From: Hyphomonas polymorpha PS728
GTDB taxonomy: Bacteria; Pseudomonadota; Alphaproteobacteria; Caulobacterales; Hyphomonadaceae
Assembly (NCBI RefSeq): GCF_000685315.1
Contig: NZ_ARYM01000006.1
Location: 62,001-126,000 of the forward strand
Direction of reading: 5' to 3'
Length of the DNA stretch: 64,000 nucleotides
This document shows positions 17,914 through 26,597 of this stretch, piece by piece. The position numbers were made by a program, and so were the translations under genes. The notes under the pieces were generated by a model, which searched no databases, was not told where the DNA came from, and saw only the letters and a list, made by a program, of their open reading frames with translations. Positions within the stretch are counted from its first letter, which is position 1; the number at the start of each line of letters is the position of its first letter.

Positions 17914-18449
17914 GCCTGTTCCAGAGCCGCCGAGACGGCCTTCTTGAGGTCTGCCGGGGAAGCCTTGACGCCAAGACGTGTGATCATGGCGTCTGCGGTG
18001 TCCACGGCGATCTGCTCGACATTCGTCATGGCATCGGCGCGCAGCTTGGAGATGCGGGCGTCAGCGGTTTCGAGCTTCTTGGCGAGATCGGCATCGACCC
18101 GTGCAGTTTCCGAAGCGAGTTCTGCCTCGGTCTTTTCACGGGCCTTTTCAGCCGTTTCGCGGGCCTTGGCGCGGGCCTGCGCCAGGCGCAGTTCCAGAGC
18201 CTTTTGGGCTTCAACGGCCTGATTATTCAGGCGCGCTGCTTCGTCGAGATCGGAAGCGACGCGGTTGGCGCGCTTCTCGATCGTGTCCGACATCTTCGGC
18301 AGGATGAACCGGGACAGGGCGAGATAAAGCGCCGTGAACAGCACCGCCAGCCAGAACAGCTGGGACGGCATGTGCCAGGTTTCGAAGGGCGGGAAGGCCG
18401 CCGCTTCGCCGCCGTGGCCGGCAGTCTCAGCAAGGAAAGCGATCATCAT
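17910..18449 (-). CDS. ATP synthase F0 subunit b'
   Basis: 179 residues. A membrane helix near 32-50 (LFWLAVLFTALYLALSRFILP) carries the block FxxLY--ILPKM typical of b', followed by a long coiled coil. GGAG lies 8 bases before the first of two ATG codons (18449; the second at 18446). It forms the second half of the peripheral stalk dimer. The gap to atpE is 46 bases. Confidence 0.93.
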   Translation of the reverse strand: MMIAFLAETAGHGGEAAAFPPFETWHMPSQLFWLAVLFTALYLALSRFILPKMSDTIEKRANRVASDLDEAARLNNQAVEAQKALELRLAQARAKARETAEKAREKTEAELASETARVDADLAKKLETADARISKLRADAMTNVEQIAVDTADAMITRLGVKASPADLKKAVSAALEQA

Positions 18450-18495
18450 GGCAATATCTCCGTCGCGGTCAGAACCAGCCGAATCCGGCGGATGA

Positions 18496-18732
18496 TTAGG
18501 CGACGAACAGGATCAGGATGGCGATCAGCACCGAGAAAATACCCAGAGCTTCTGCGAGCGCCATACCGATGAAGAGGTTACCGGTCTGCTGCGGAGCAGC
18601 CGACGGGTTGCGCATGGCGGCGTCCAGGAAGCTGGCGAAAATGTTGCCCACGCCGAGTGCCGAACCGATCATGCCGAGCGTAGCAAGGCCAGCGCCGACA
18701 TACTTCAGGCCGTCTGTGATGTTACCTTCCAT
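18496..18732 (-). CDS. atpE: ATP synthase F0 subunit c
   Basis: 78 residues in two membrane helices joined by the polar loop with RNPSAAPQQ. The ion-carrying acid is Glu61 in MALAEALGIF, without a sodium-binding signature that I can identify, so protons are the likely ion. Glycine-rich first helix (VGAGLATLGMIGSALGVG) fits ring packing. Confidence 0.97.
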   Translation of the reverse strand: MEGNITDGLKYVGAGLATLGMIGSALGVGNIFASFLDAAMRNPSAAPQQTGNLFIGMALAEALGIFSVLIAILILFVA

Positions 18733-18850
18733 CAGGTATCTCCTTTGAGGGAAAAGGGGTTAGGGGTATTTTGACGCCCGTGAAGCGTGTTCGCTGAGCG
18801 CCGTCAAGCAGTTTGATGCGGGGTATCGTGACGCACTCCCGCGAGGCCCC

Positions 18851-19621
18851 CTAGTGGGCGTCCGCGTGAAGTGCATCATTGAGATACACGCAGGTAAGAA
18901 TGGCGAAGACATAGGCCTGAAGGCCGGCGACCAGGAACTCCAGCGCGTTGAGCGCAACGCCCATCGCAAAGGCCAGAGCGGCAATCGGAACATACACCGC
19001 GCCGGCGCCGACCAGGGCCACCACGAAGCCGGCAAACAGCTTCAGCATGATGTGGCCAGCCAGCATATTTGCGAAGAGACGCAGGCCAAGGGTGAGCGGG
19101 CGCGCCAGGAAGGAGATGATCTCGATCGGCGTCAGGATGATGTAGATGTACCAGGGGGCGCCCGAAGGGGCGAACAGCTTGAAGAATCCGAGGCCATTCT
19201 TCATCAGGCCCACCACGATGACCATCAGGATAACCGTCAGCGCGAGGGCGCCGGTGACGATGATGTGGCTGGTGGTGGTGAACGCATACGGCACCATGCC
19301 GATCATGTTCGCGAAGAAGATGAAGAAGAACAGTGTGAAGACGAAGGGGAAGAATTTCAGACCTTCTTCACCGGCGGCGCTGCGCACCATGTCTGCGATG
19401 AAGCCATAGCCCATCTCTGCGACCGATTGCAGGCGCGAGGGCACGAGTTCACCCTTGCGGGAAGCCATGCCGAAGAAGGCAATGACCAGCACGACGCCGA
19501 GGAGCATGAAGCCCGAAGCGTTCGTGAACGAGATGTCGATATTCCCCAGGCGCAGATCGAGCCATTTGGTGACTTCGAACTGGTGGATCGGGTCAAGCGC
19601 GATGGCCGGCATCAGGTTCAT
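18851..19621 (-). CDS. atpB: ATP synthase F0 subunit a
   Basis: 256 residues with several membrane helices. It carries the proton half-channels next to the c ring. The essential Arg lies in PLTLGLRLFANMLAGH near 165-180. The start ATG shares four bases with the atpI stop. A 118-base gap with no gene separates it from atpE; such a gap can carry signals for the higher dose of c, though I see none clearly. Confidence 0.97.
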   Translation of the reverse strand: MNLMPAIALDPIHQFEVTKWLDLRLGNIDISFTNASGFMLLGVVLVIAFFGMASRKGELVPSRLQSVAEMGYGFIADMVRSAAGEEGLKFFPFVFTLFFFIFFANMIGMVPYAFTTTSHIIVTGALALTVILMVIVVGLMKNGLGFFKLFAPSGAPWYIYIILTPIEIISFLARPLTLGLRLFANMLAGHIMLKLFAGFVVALVGAGAVYVPIAALAFAMGVALNALEFLVAGLQAYVFAILTCVYLNDALHADAH

Positions 19622-19980
19622 GCGTCTTTCGTTCCGTCGTCGGGGGCCTTGTCCGGCCCCGGTGAAATCTTTTGAGCCCGAGCATTCAGCTCATGATAGG
19701 CCCGGATGACGGCGCGGATGCCGGCTGCGAGACCAAACATGCCCATCACCAGGAGACCCCAGGGGTGGGTGCCGGCGAACTTGTCGATCCAGAAGCCCAG
19801 AAAGCCCCCGACAAAGACACTCGCGACAAATTCGATCCCGAAACGCAGCGCATACGCTCCGGCCGAGACGCTCACATCATCAGATGCCTGTTTTCGCCGT
19901 TTCGCAGCAGCCTTTGCCTCACGTTCTTCCAGCGCCTTTGCGATACGATCGCTCAGATCATCTGGTTGCTCGCTCGACAT
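19618..19980 (-). CDS. atpI: ATP synthase-associated protein AtpI
   Basis: 120 residues from MSSEQPDDLSDRI; upstream codons in frame are unlikely to be used. Two membrane helices (GIEFVASVFVGGFLGFWID and GLLVMGMFGLAAGIRAVIRAY) match the AtpI/AtpZ group that helps assemble the c ring or carries magnesium. It opens the F0 operon with atpB overlapping by four bases. A promoter-like pair lies about 60-90 bases ahead. Confidence 0.9.
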   Translation of the reverse strand: MSSEQPDDLSDRIAKALEEREAKAAAKRRKQASDDVSVSAGAYALRFGIEFVASVFVGGFLGFWIDKFAGTHPWGLLVMGMFGLAAGIRAVIRAYHELNARAQKISPGPDKAPDDGTKDA

Positions 19981-20041
19981 GGGCCTTAGCGCTCCGTGTA
20001 CGCGAATCCGCACCGATGGGTAGCCCCCCGGATTGCGGCGC

Positions 20042-20070
20042 AAACTATGGGCGCCCCCTTGGCAAGTCAA
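20042..20070 (-). promoter_or_regulatory. Candidate sigma-70-type promoter for the F0 operon
   Basis: On the minus strand TTGACT (20065-20070) and TAGTTT (20042-20047) are 17 bases apart, upstream of atpI. The -35 is good and the -10 is weak. The region from 20080 to 20120 is unusually AT-rich for this window and could act as an upstream element. This comes from pattern matching only. Confidence 0.45.
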
Positions 20071-20129
20071 CGGGGAATGGCAAAAGATATTGCTTTGTTT
20101 TTATTTGAAAAAATATCACACATGGTGCG

Positions 20130-23100
20130 CTACTCCGCCGCAACGAGTTCTTCGGCTGCAGCAAGGTCTACAGAGACGAGCTTCGAGACGCCCTTTTCCC
20201 GCATCGTGACGCCGAACAGCCGGTCCATCCGGCTCATGGTGACGGGGTTGTGGGTAATGACCACGAAACGGGTGTCGGTCCGCTGGCGCATTTCGTTGAG
20301 CATGTTGCAGAACCGGTCGACGTTGGCGTCGTCCAGCGGGGCGTCCACCTCGTCCAGCACGCAGATGGGGGCGGGGCGGGAGAGGAACACGGCGAAGATC
20401 AGCGCCGAGGCGGTCAGGGCCTGCTCGCCCCCGGACATCAGATTGAGCGTGCCGAGCTTCTTGCCGGGTGGCTGGGCAAAGATTTCGAGACCGGCATTCA
20501 GCGGATCGTCGGCATCGATCAGGCGGAGTTCGGCATTGCCGCCACCAAAGAGGGCGGTGAACAGGGCCTTGAAATGCTCATTGACGGCTTCGAACGCCTT
20601 CACCAGACGCTCGCGGCCTTCGGCGTTAAGGGCTTCGACGCCCTGGCGCAGCTTGGCGATGGCGCCGGTGAGGTCTTCCTTCTCGGCGAGCTGGACGCCG
20701 AGACGTGATTCGAGCTCCTCGGCTTCTTCCTCGGCATTCATGTTGACGCCGCCGAGCTGGTCGCGCTCGCGGCGGAGGGCGTCTAGGCGTGTTTCTGCCT
20801 CACGGGGCGTGAAGGCGCCCAGCGTGTCAGCATCAAGATTGGCCTCGGCAATCGCCAGCAGGCCTTCGGGTGTGCGCTGGAAGTTGTTGCGGGCGACTTC
20901 AACAGCCTCCGCCAAGCGGATTTCGGCGTTTTCGAGCTTTACCTTCCAGCCGGCGAGTTCCTCGCGCGCCTGGGAAGCGGCGGCGGAGGCGCGGCGGGCG
21001 GCGGTGTCGGCCTCGCGGATGGCCGCTTCCTTCACCGCGAGGGCGTCTGCGGCAGCCTTGCGCTCATTCTCGAAGGTTTCGAGCTCTCGGGAGAGTCCGG
21101 CGATCTCTTCGGTGAGAGCGGCTGGGCGTTCCCGCGCGCTGAGGGCGGCGGCGGCAACATCGGCGCGGCGCTCTGTCAGCCGGGCGAGGCGTTCATCAGC
21201 CGAGGCGAGGCGCGCCGTCCAGCTGTCGAGATCGCGTTGCAAGGCGGCGCGGCGGGCAGCGGCCTGTTCGCGGCCACGGGTGAGGTCGGTCAGGCGGCCA
21301 CGCGATTCGGTTTCGGCGGCGCGGGCGGCGGTCAACTCATTGCGGGCGGCGCTGAGGGCGGCTTCGAGGCTGGCTTCCTCACCGGCGGCGAGCGGGGTGG
21401 CGAAAGACATCGCCTCGGCAATCGCGGCAAGTTCGCTTTCAGCGCGGGCGAGGGCATCATTGCCGGTATCGCGGCGCAGGCTGGCGCGTTCGGCGGCCTG
21501 AACTTTCTCCGCAGCGAAGGCGCGGGCATCGCTCAGCGCTTTCTGGGCGGGGCCGACCAGCTGGCGCACATGGCGGAGGGTCTCCTCAGCCTGCTGGCGG
21601 GCCTTGCGGGCGGTCTCCAGTGTTTCGGTGCAGCGCGTCAGCTCTGCCTGCTGAGGCGCGAGGTCGGCACGGGCCGCTTCAAGGCGGGCCTGCTGCTCCA
21701 GGCGTGCTGCGGCGCTGACGGGGGCTTGTGGCGTGCGCGTGAAACCATCCCAGCGCCAGAGATGGCCCTCGCGGGAGACAAGGCGCTGGCCCGGTTGAAG
21801 CTGACCCATCAGGCGCGGTCCGTCAGCTGCGCTGACGAGGCCGCACTGGGCGAGGCGGGCGGCAAGCTCGCCGGGCGCGTCGACATAGGCGGAGAGGGCT
21901 TCAGCGCCAGCGGGCAGGCTGAGGGCGGCCACATGGGCGCCGCCCCAGTAGAGCGCGGCGGCTTTGTCCGTCGAGGCTGCAATCTCGTCGCCGAGGGCGG
22001 CGGCGACGGCTTTTTCATAGCCATCGCGGGTGCGGATGCGCTCGACTACGGGCGGGGCACTGGTGGCGGCATCGGCGCGGCGGAGCAGCTTTTCGAGGCC
22101 GGCAATCTCCGCTTCGAGGGCGCGGACATTGTGGCTCGCCTGTTCCTGCGGCGGCTGGGCAGCGGCTTCAGAGTCACGGGCGCGCAGGATCTCGGCTTCG
22201 GCGAGTTCCACGGTGCGCTCGGCATCATTCAGCGCGGCTTCGGCTTCGGCCTCGGCATTCTTGGCCTGGCGGACGCGCAGCACGTGGATGGCGGCATCCT
22301 CAAGGCCGGTCATCTCATTCTTCAGGCGCTCCACCTCTGCGGTGAGTTGGGTTTTGCGGCGGGCCTGCTGGGCGGCTGTCTCCTCGGCAGCGCGGCGGCG
22401 GGCGCGCACTTCGGAGAGGCGGGCCTGGGCTTCATCGGCAGCTGATTCGGCAGCCGACAGCCGGGCACGGGCGGCGGCGAGGGCCTGCTGTGCCTCGGTT
22501 TCGAGTGCTTGGTTGGTGGCGTCATCTTCCACCGGAAGGGCGGAAAGTTCGGCGCGGGCGTGGGCGAGGGCGGCGTCGGCCTCGGCGCGGGCGGCGGTTT
22601 CGCGCTCAAGGTCTTCCGCGAGGCGGGCAGCTTCGGCGTCGAGGCGCTGCTCGGCTTCGGCGGCGATGCGGTGTTCAGTTTCGAGTTTTGCGAGCGTGAT
22701 GCGGGTCTGCGAGAGGCGCCCGGCGGCGGCCATCTCCGCTTCCCGCAGCGGGCCGACGCCTTCTCCGGCCTCGATGCGGGCGCGCTCACACAAGGCATCC
22801 TTACGGGAGAGGTCCTCGACCTGGCGCTTGCAGACTTCGAGCTGGGCCCGGCCGGTTTCGGCGGTCTGGCGTGCATCGGCCCAGCGCAGATGGGCGAGCA
22901 GCGCTTCGAGGCCGTGGATTTCTTCCGACAGGCGGCGATAGCGGCGGGCCTTGCCGGCCTGGCGCTTGAGGCTGGTGAGCTGGCGTTCCACCTCGGCGGA
23001 AACTTCGGCGAGGCGCTGGAGGTTGGCCTCGGCTGCGTCCAGCTTCAGTTCGGCTTCGTGGCGGCGGGTGTTGAGGCCTGCGATGCCGGCGGCTTCCTCA

Positions 23101-23591
23101 AGGATGCGGCGGCGGTTCTGGGGCTTTGAGCCGATCAGCTCGGAGATCTGGCCCTGGCGGACGAGCGCGGGTGAGTTGGCCCCGGTTGAGGCGTCCGCGA
23201 AGAGGAGCTGGATGTCCTTGCCGCGTACGGTGCGGCCATTGATCCGGTAGCTGGAACCGGCGCCGCGTTTCAGCTTGCGCTCAATCTCCAGGAGGTCGGC
23301 GCCGTTGAATTCGGGCGGAGCCGTGCGCTTGGAATTATCCAGGACAAGGATGACTTCGGCGGTTTCGCGCGCGGGCCGCGTGGAGGAGCCGGAGAAGATG
23401 AGATCGTCCATCTCGCCGCCGCGCATCGCCTTGGCGGAGTTTGCCCCCATGGCCCAGCGCAGCGCTTCAAGCAGGTTGGACTTGCCGCAGCCATTGGGGC
23501 CGACAATGCCTGTCAGCCCCGGCTCGATCGGGACAGTCTGCGGGTCAACGAACGACTTGAAGCCGGCGATGCGGAGTTCAGTTATCTGCAT
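20130..23591 (-). CDS. smc: Chromosome segregation ATPase SMC
   Basis: 1153 residues, the normal size. The N-terminal Walker A (GIVGPNGCGKSN near 28-39), two long Ala/Glu/Arg-rich coiled coils separated by the hinge (roughly 480-660, with GYEKAVAAALGDEI and AALSLPAGAEAL), and a C-terminal head with the ABC signature LMSGGEQAL and Walker B ICVLDEVDAPLDDAN are all seen. SMC extrudes loops and helps separate sister chromosomes with ScpAB, which are not in the window. The DsbA-like gene ends 15 bases before its start and runs in the same direction, so the two may be cotranscribed. Confidence 0.97.
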   Translation of the reverse strand: MQITELRIAGFKSFVDPQTVPIEPGLTGIVGPNGCGKSNLLEALRWAMGANSAKAMRGGEMDDLIFSGSSTRPARETAEVILVLDNSKRTAPPEFNGADLLEIERKLKRGAGSSYRINGRTVRGKDIQLLFADASTGANSPALVRQGQISELIGSKPQNRRRILEEAAGIAGLNTRRHEAELKLDAAEANLQRLAEVSAEVERQLTSLKRQAGKARRYRRLSEEIHGLEALLAHLRWADARQTAETGRAQLEVCKRQVEDLSRKDALCERARIEAGEGVGPLREAEMAAAGRLSQTRITLAKLETEHRIAAEAEQRLDAEAARLAEDLERETAARAEADAALAHARAELSALPVEDDATNQALETEAQQALAAARARLSAAESAADEAQARLSEVRARRRAAEETAAQQARRKTQLTAEVERLKNEMTGLEDAAIHVLRVRQAKNAEAEAEAALNDAERTVELAEAEILRARDSEAAAQPPQEQASHNVRALEAEIAGLEKLLRRADAATSAPPVVERIRTRDGYEKAVAAALGDEIAASTDKAAALYWGGAHVAALSLPAGAEALSAYVDAPGELAARLAQCGLVSAADGPRLMGQLQPGQRLVSREGHLWRWDGFTRTPQAPVSAAARLEQQARLEAARADLAPQQAELTRCTETLETARKARQQAEETLRHVRQLVGPAQKALSDARAFAAEKVQAAERASLRRDTGNDALARAESELAAIAEAMSFATPLAAGEEASLEAALSAARNELTAARAAETESRGRLTDLTRGREQAAARRAALQRDLDSWTARLASADERLARLTERRADVAAAALSARERPAALTEEIAGLSRELETFENERKAAADALAVKEAAIREADTAARRASAAASQAREELAGWKVKLENAEIRLAEAVEVARNNFQRTPEGLLAIAEANLDADTLGAFTPREAETRLDALRRERDQLGGVNMNAEEEAEELESRLGVQLAEKEDLTGAIAKLRQGVEALNAEGRERLVKAFEAVNEHFKALFTALFGGGNAELRLIDADDPLNAGLEIFAQPPGKKLGTLNLMSGGEQALTASALIFAVFLSRPAPICVLDEVDAPLDDANVDRFCNMLNEMRQRTDTRFVVITHNPVTMSRMDRLFGVTMREKGVSKLVSVDLAAAEELVAAE

Positions 23592-23606
23592 GCCAGGCCC
23601 TCATGG

Positions 23607-24278
23607 CTACTGCGCGCCTTTAGCGGCGAGCTTTGCCTCGATCTGTTTCACGAAGCCCTCAGCCGTCGTGTAGTCGCCCTGGAAATTCTGCTTCACGCCA
23701 TCGATGATGAAGGTTGGCGTGCCTTCGACGCCCCACTTTTCAGACGTGGCATAGACATCTGCGAGCTGTTTGCGGATGTCGCTGTTGGAGAGGCAGGCAT
23801 CGAACGCGGCCTTGTCGGCGATGCCGTGGCGCTGGCCGATGGCGCTGAGCGTGGTTTTCACAACGCCGTTCTGGGCCGCGTAGCGGACGCCGTCCTGATT
23901 CGCGAAGAGATCGTCGAGCACGTCGAAGAACTTGTCCTCACCGGCGCAGCGGGCCATGGCATAGGCGGCCACGTCGATCTCGTTCAGCGGATATTCGCGG
24001 AAAACGAACTTCACCTTGCCGGTGGAGATGAACTTCTCCTCGATGGCCGGCTTCACATTTTCATGGAAGTATTTGCAGGCCGGGCAGGTGGGCGAGGCGT
24101 ATTCGATGATCGTGATCGGAGCATCCACATTGCCCTTCACATGGCCGAGTTCGCCATCTGCATTGACGGCGCTGGCAGCGTTTTCAGCGGAGGATGTGCC
24201 CCCGCCCGCCGCGCCACAGGCAACCAGTGCCAGGGCGGAGAACGCCACTGCTGCAAAACGCCGGGTATTGGTGAGCAT
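23607..24278 (-). CDS. DsbA/thioredoxin-fold periplasmic lipoprotein
   Basis: 223 residues from the ATG at 24278 (GAGG is 9 bases ahead; another ATG lies two codons upstream). The lipobox is ALVACG. A thioredoxin-like domain carries the CxxC site in SPTCPACKYFH near 65-75, and the block VEGTPTFIIDG near 185 has the cis-proline (Thr-Pro). It belongs to the DsbA/BdbD-like group that makes or exchanges disulfide bonds in exported proteins. The long Ser/Ala/Glu linker after the lipobox fits membrane anchoring. It lies between a DUF721 gene and smc, a grouping I recall from Caulobacter relatives. Confidence 0.88.
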   Translation of the reverse strand: MLTNTRRFAAVAFSALALVACGAAGGGTSSAENAASAVNADGELGHVKGNVDAPITIIEYASPTCPACKYFHENVKPAIEEKFISTGKVKFVFREYPLNEIDVAAYAMARCAGEDKFFDVLDDLFANQDGVRYAAQNGVVKTTLSAIGQRHGIADKAAFDACLSNSDIRKQLADVYATSEKWGVEGTPTFIIDGVKQNFQGDYTTAEGFVKQIEAKLAAKGAQ

Positions 24279-24349
24279 GATCATAAGCCTCGCGTTAAGG
24301 AATGAGTCGCGCCGGTTTCAAAAGGGTTAACCGACCGGGGCGATCCTGT

Positions 24350-24886
24350 TTACTCTGTGGCGGATAGCACAGCCTCGCCCAGCGCAACAATTGCCGCGCG
24401 CAGACGCGGATTGTCGATAGGGTCTGCATGGGCGGCGACTTCGGCCTTCTCGGCCGGGGTAAGTGTGCGCGAGCGGCGCCGGAACTCACTGGGGCCTGTG
24501 CGGCGGATCTGGCCGTGCACAAGACGGATGCCGGTAATGTCTCCGCCTGCGGCCACGGAGACGCGCTGGCGGATGATTTCCGACTGATGCTGGATCATCG
24601 GAGCGGCCTGGGGCACCACCATCAGCGTGAGGATACGGCCCTCCTTGGAGGCGGTGATCTTCTCCGGCTGGCACCAGCGCCAGATCTGCTCACCCACGAT
24701 CTGGCGCCAGTTGAGCTGGATCTGCTTAAGGGGCGGAAGCTTGGCCGTACCCGCCTTGCGGCCCACGCGCTCTGCCATCAGCCCCAGCGGCTTCATCGGC
24801 GCACGCACGGGCCGGGCGCGCGAATAACGCAGCTTCACCTGCGCGCGCGCTTCTGCAATGGGATCAAGGCTTATAAACTGAACCAT
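24350..24886 (-). CDS. DUF721 (DciA-like) protein
   Basis: 178 residues from the ATG at 24886; a GTG at 24895 is possible. The central part (LNWRQIVGEQIWRWCQPEKI, then ILTLMVVPQAAPMIQHQSEI near 90-110) has the WxxIVG-..-C.P block and the hydrophobic strand typical of DUF721. DciA, the founding member, loads or aids the DnaB helicase in bacteria lacking DnaC. Whether this alphaproteobacterial member does the same is an inference. It is divergent from mutY with a 45-base gap. Confidence 0.8.
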   Translation of the reverse strand: MVQFISLDPIAEARAQVKLRYSRARPVRAPMKPLGLMAERVGRKAGTAKLPPLKQIQLNWRQIVGEQIWRWCQPEKITASKEGRILTLMVVPQAAPMIQHQSEIIRQRVSVAAGGDITGIRLVHGQIRRTGPSEFRRRSRTLTPAEKAEVAAHADPIDNPRLRAAIVALGEAVLSATE

Positions 24887-24931
24887 GAGCGGCACATTGC
24901 CCGGCTTCGGGTGTGAGGGGAAGTTACACGC

Positions 24932-25975
24932 GTGACCCGGCGATCAGATTTCCGTGAACTGCCTGCCCGGTTGCTTGCCTGGTTTGACCGGCATGCGCGC
25001 GTGCTGCCTTGGCGGGCACCGATTGGCGTGGCGCGCGACCCCTACCGGGTGTGGCTGGCCGAGATCATGCTGCAGCAGACAACCGTGCCCCATGCCGCGC
25101 CCTATTTCCAAGCATTCACGCAGCGCTGGCCGCGCGTGGAAGACCTGGCAGCGGCGCCGGAAGAGGACGTGATGCGCGCCTGGGCCGGGCTTGGCTATTA
25201 TGCCCGCGCCCGCAACCTGCTGAAATGCGCGCGGGAAGTGGCCGCGCGCGGCGGTTTTCCGGGAACATCCGCCGGTCTGCGCGAGCTGCCGGGGATTGGC
25301 CCCTATACCGCTGGCGCCATCGCGGCGATTGCCTTTGGCGAGCGCTCAGCCGCCGTAGACGGCAATGTGGACCGGGTGTTTGCCCGGCTGATGGCGCTGA
25401 AAGGGGAATGGGCCGAGGAGAAGAAGCGCCTCGCGGCAGAAGTGGCCCGGTTGGTTCCCGATGAGCGGCCCGGAGATTTTGCCGAGGCGCTGATGGACCT
25501 TGGCGCGACGATCTGCACGCCGGCGGCGCCCAACTGCATGATCTGTCCCCTGACGGATATGTGCGCGGCCCGGGCGGAGGGGGCGCCGGAGCGCTATCCC
25601 GTGAAACCTCCCAAGGTGGCCAAGCCGGTGCGCTATGGTCATGCCTGGGTATATCGCAGGCGTGGCAAGGTGTGGCTGGTGCGCCGCCCGCCGGAGGGCT
25701 TGCTGGGCGGGATGCTGGCTTTGCCCTCTGCGGTCTGGCAGGAGGGAGAGGCGCCGGAAGCCGTGCCGCCTTCAAAGGCCGACTGGCAGGCGCTGGGCGA
25801 AGTGCGCCACGTGTTCACGCATTTTACCCTGCGTCTCAGCGTCTGGCAGGCGGAGACGCCGCGCAATCCGGCAGGCGAGGGGATGTGGGCTGATCCGGAG
25901 GAAGAAACCGGCCTGCCGACCGTATTCGCCAAGGCGCTGGCGCTGGCAACGGGCGGAAAGGTCAGGCGCCGGTAA
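24932..25975 (+). CDS. mutY: A/G-specific adenine glycosylase MutY
   Basis: 347 residues, GTG start with GAGGGG ahead. MutY removes adenine paired with 8-oxoguanine. Motifs: the early WRAPIGVARDPYRVWLAEIM block, the helix-hairpin-helix LRELPGIGPYTAGAIAAIAF with catalytic Asp shortly after in AVDGNVDRV, and the four cysteines spaced C-x6-C-x2-C-x5-C (about 195-211) that hold a 4Fe-4S cluster. A NUDIX-like C-terminal domain follows (KVWLVRRPPEGLLGGMLALP) that recognises 8-oxoguanine. Its 3' end overlaps the convergent cold-shock gene by 14 bases. Confidence 0.97.
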   Translation: MTRRSDFRELPARLLAWFDRHARVLPWRAPIGVARDPYRVWLAEIMLQQTTVPHAAPYFQAFTQRWPRVEDLAAAPEEDVMRAWAGLGYYARARNLLKCAREVAARGGFPGTSAGLRELPGIGPYTAGAIAAIAFGERSAAVDGNVDRVFARLMALKGEWAEEKKRLAAEVARLVPDERPGDFAEALMDLGATICTPAAPNCMICPLTDMCAARAEGAPERYPVKPPKVAKPVRYGHAWVYRRRGKVWLVRRPPEGLLGGMLALPSAVWQEGEAPEAVPPSKADWQALGEVRHVFTHFTLRLSVWQAETPRNPAGEGMWADPEEETGLPTVFAKALALATGGKVRRR

Positions 25976-26597
25976 AGGCTGCGATCTGCACGAAGCCTGC
26001 GATGTTGATTGCAACGCTCATCCAGAACAATGTGCGGAAGGACAGTTTTTTCGTCTTATGACGGAACAGTTCCTGGGCGATGATGGCGCCGGGCCACCCG
26101 CCGGCGAGCCCGAGCATCAGCAGGATCGTTTCCGAGATGCGCCACTCATTCTGTTCGGCTGCCCGTTTATCCAGGGCATAGCCGATGAAGGTGACCACGC
26201 TGGCAATACCGTAAACGGCAAACCACAGCGGGGATATCTGCGTACTGAGGGCAACAGCCGTGGCAATAAAAAGGAAGGCCGGAATGACCATCAGGCGCGG
26301 TCCGCGGCCAGCTATCTTTTTCCAGAGGGGAACCTTCGGCGGATCGGGGCGCACGGGGCGAATGTCGCTGGCACGCACGCGGCCTTTCTCGTCCGTTGTT
26401 GCAGTATAGGTATAGAGGTGGCCCTCTTCGATGTGACGGTCATCTTTCGCAAAAGCGTGAATATGCGCGAAGGCGTCAGGACCGCCCGCTACGGGGATGA
26501 GGAATCCGAATCCGCGGTCTCCGTTCCAGCGAACAAGCCGGCCCTCCAGGCGGATGGGCTGGCTGTTTCTGGAAGGAGGCTCCGCAGGCTTGGTCAC
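25962..26597 (-). CDS. Cold-shock domain fused to DUF1294 membrane domain
   Basis: 211 residues, GTG start overlapping the prfB stop (GTGA). Residues 15-80 form a cold-shock (OB-fold) domain with the RNP1-like [10 protein letters not shown] motif. After a linker come four hydrophobic segments (about 103-195) with [20 protein letters not shown], the DUF1294 signature. The pairing is a common but uncharacterised architecture: a nucleic-acid-binding domain tethered to the membrane. It converges on mutY with overlapping 3' ends. Confidence 0.9.
   Translation of the reverse strand: MTKPAEPPSRNSQPIRLEGRLVRWNGDRGFGFLIPVAGGPDAFAHIHAFAKDDRHIEEGHLYTYTATTDEKGRVRASDIRPVRPDPPKVPLWKKIAGRGPRLMVIPAFLFIATAVALSTQISPLWFAVYGIASVVTFIGYALDKRAAEQNEWRISETILLMLGLAGGWPGAIIAQELFRHKTKKLSFRTLFWMSVAINIAGFVQIAAFTGA

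Noticed and set aside
21237-22445. Long open frame antisense to smc
   Set aside because: Gly/Ala/Phe-rich translation opposite the SMC coiled coil; repetitive codon pattern explains it.
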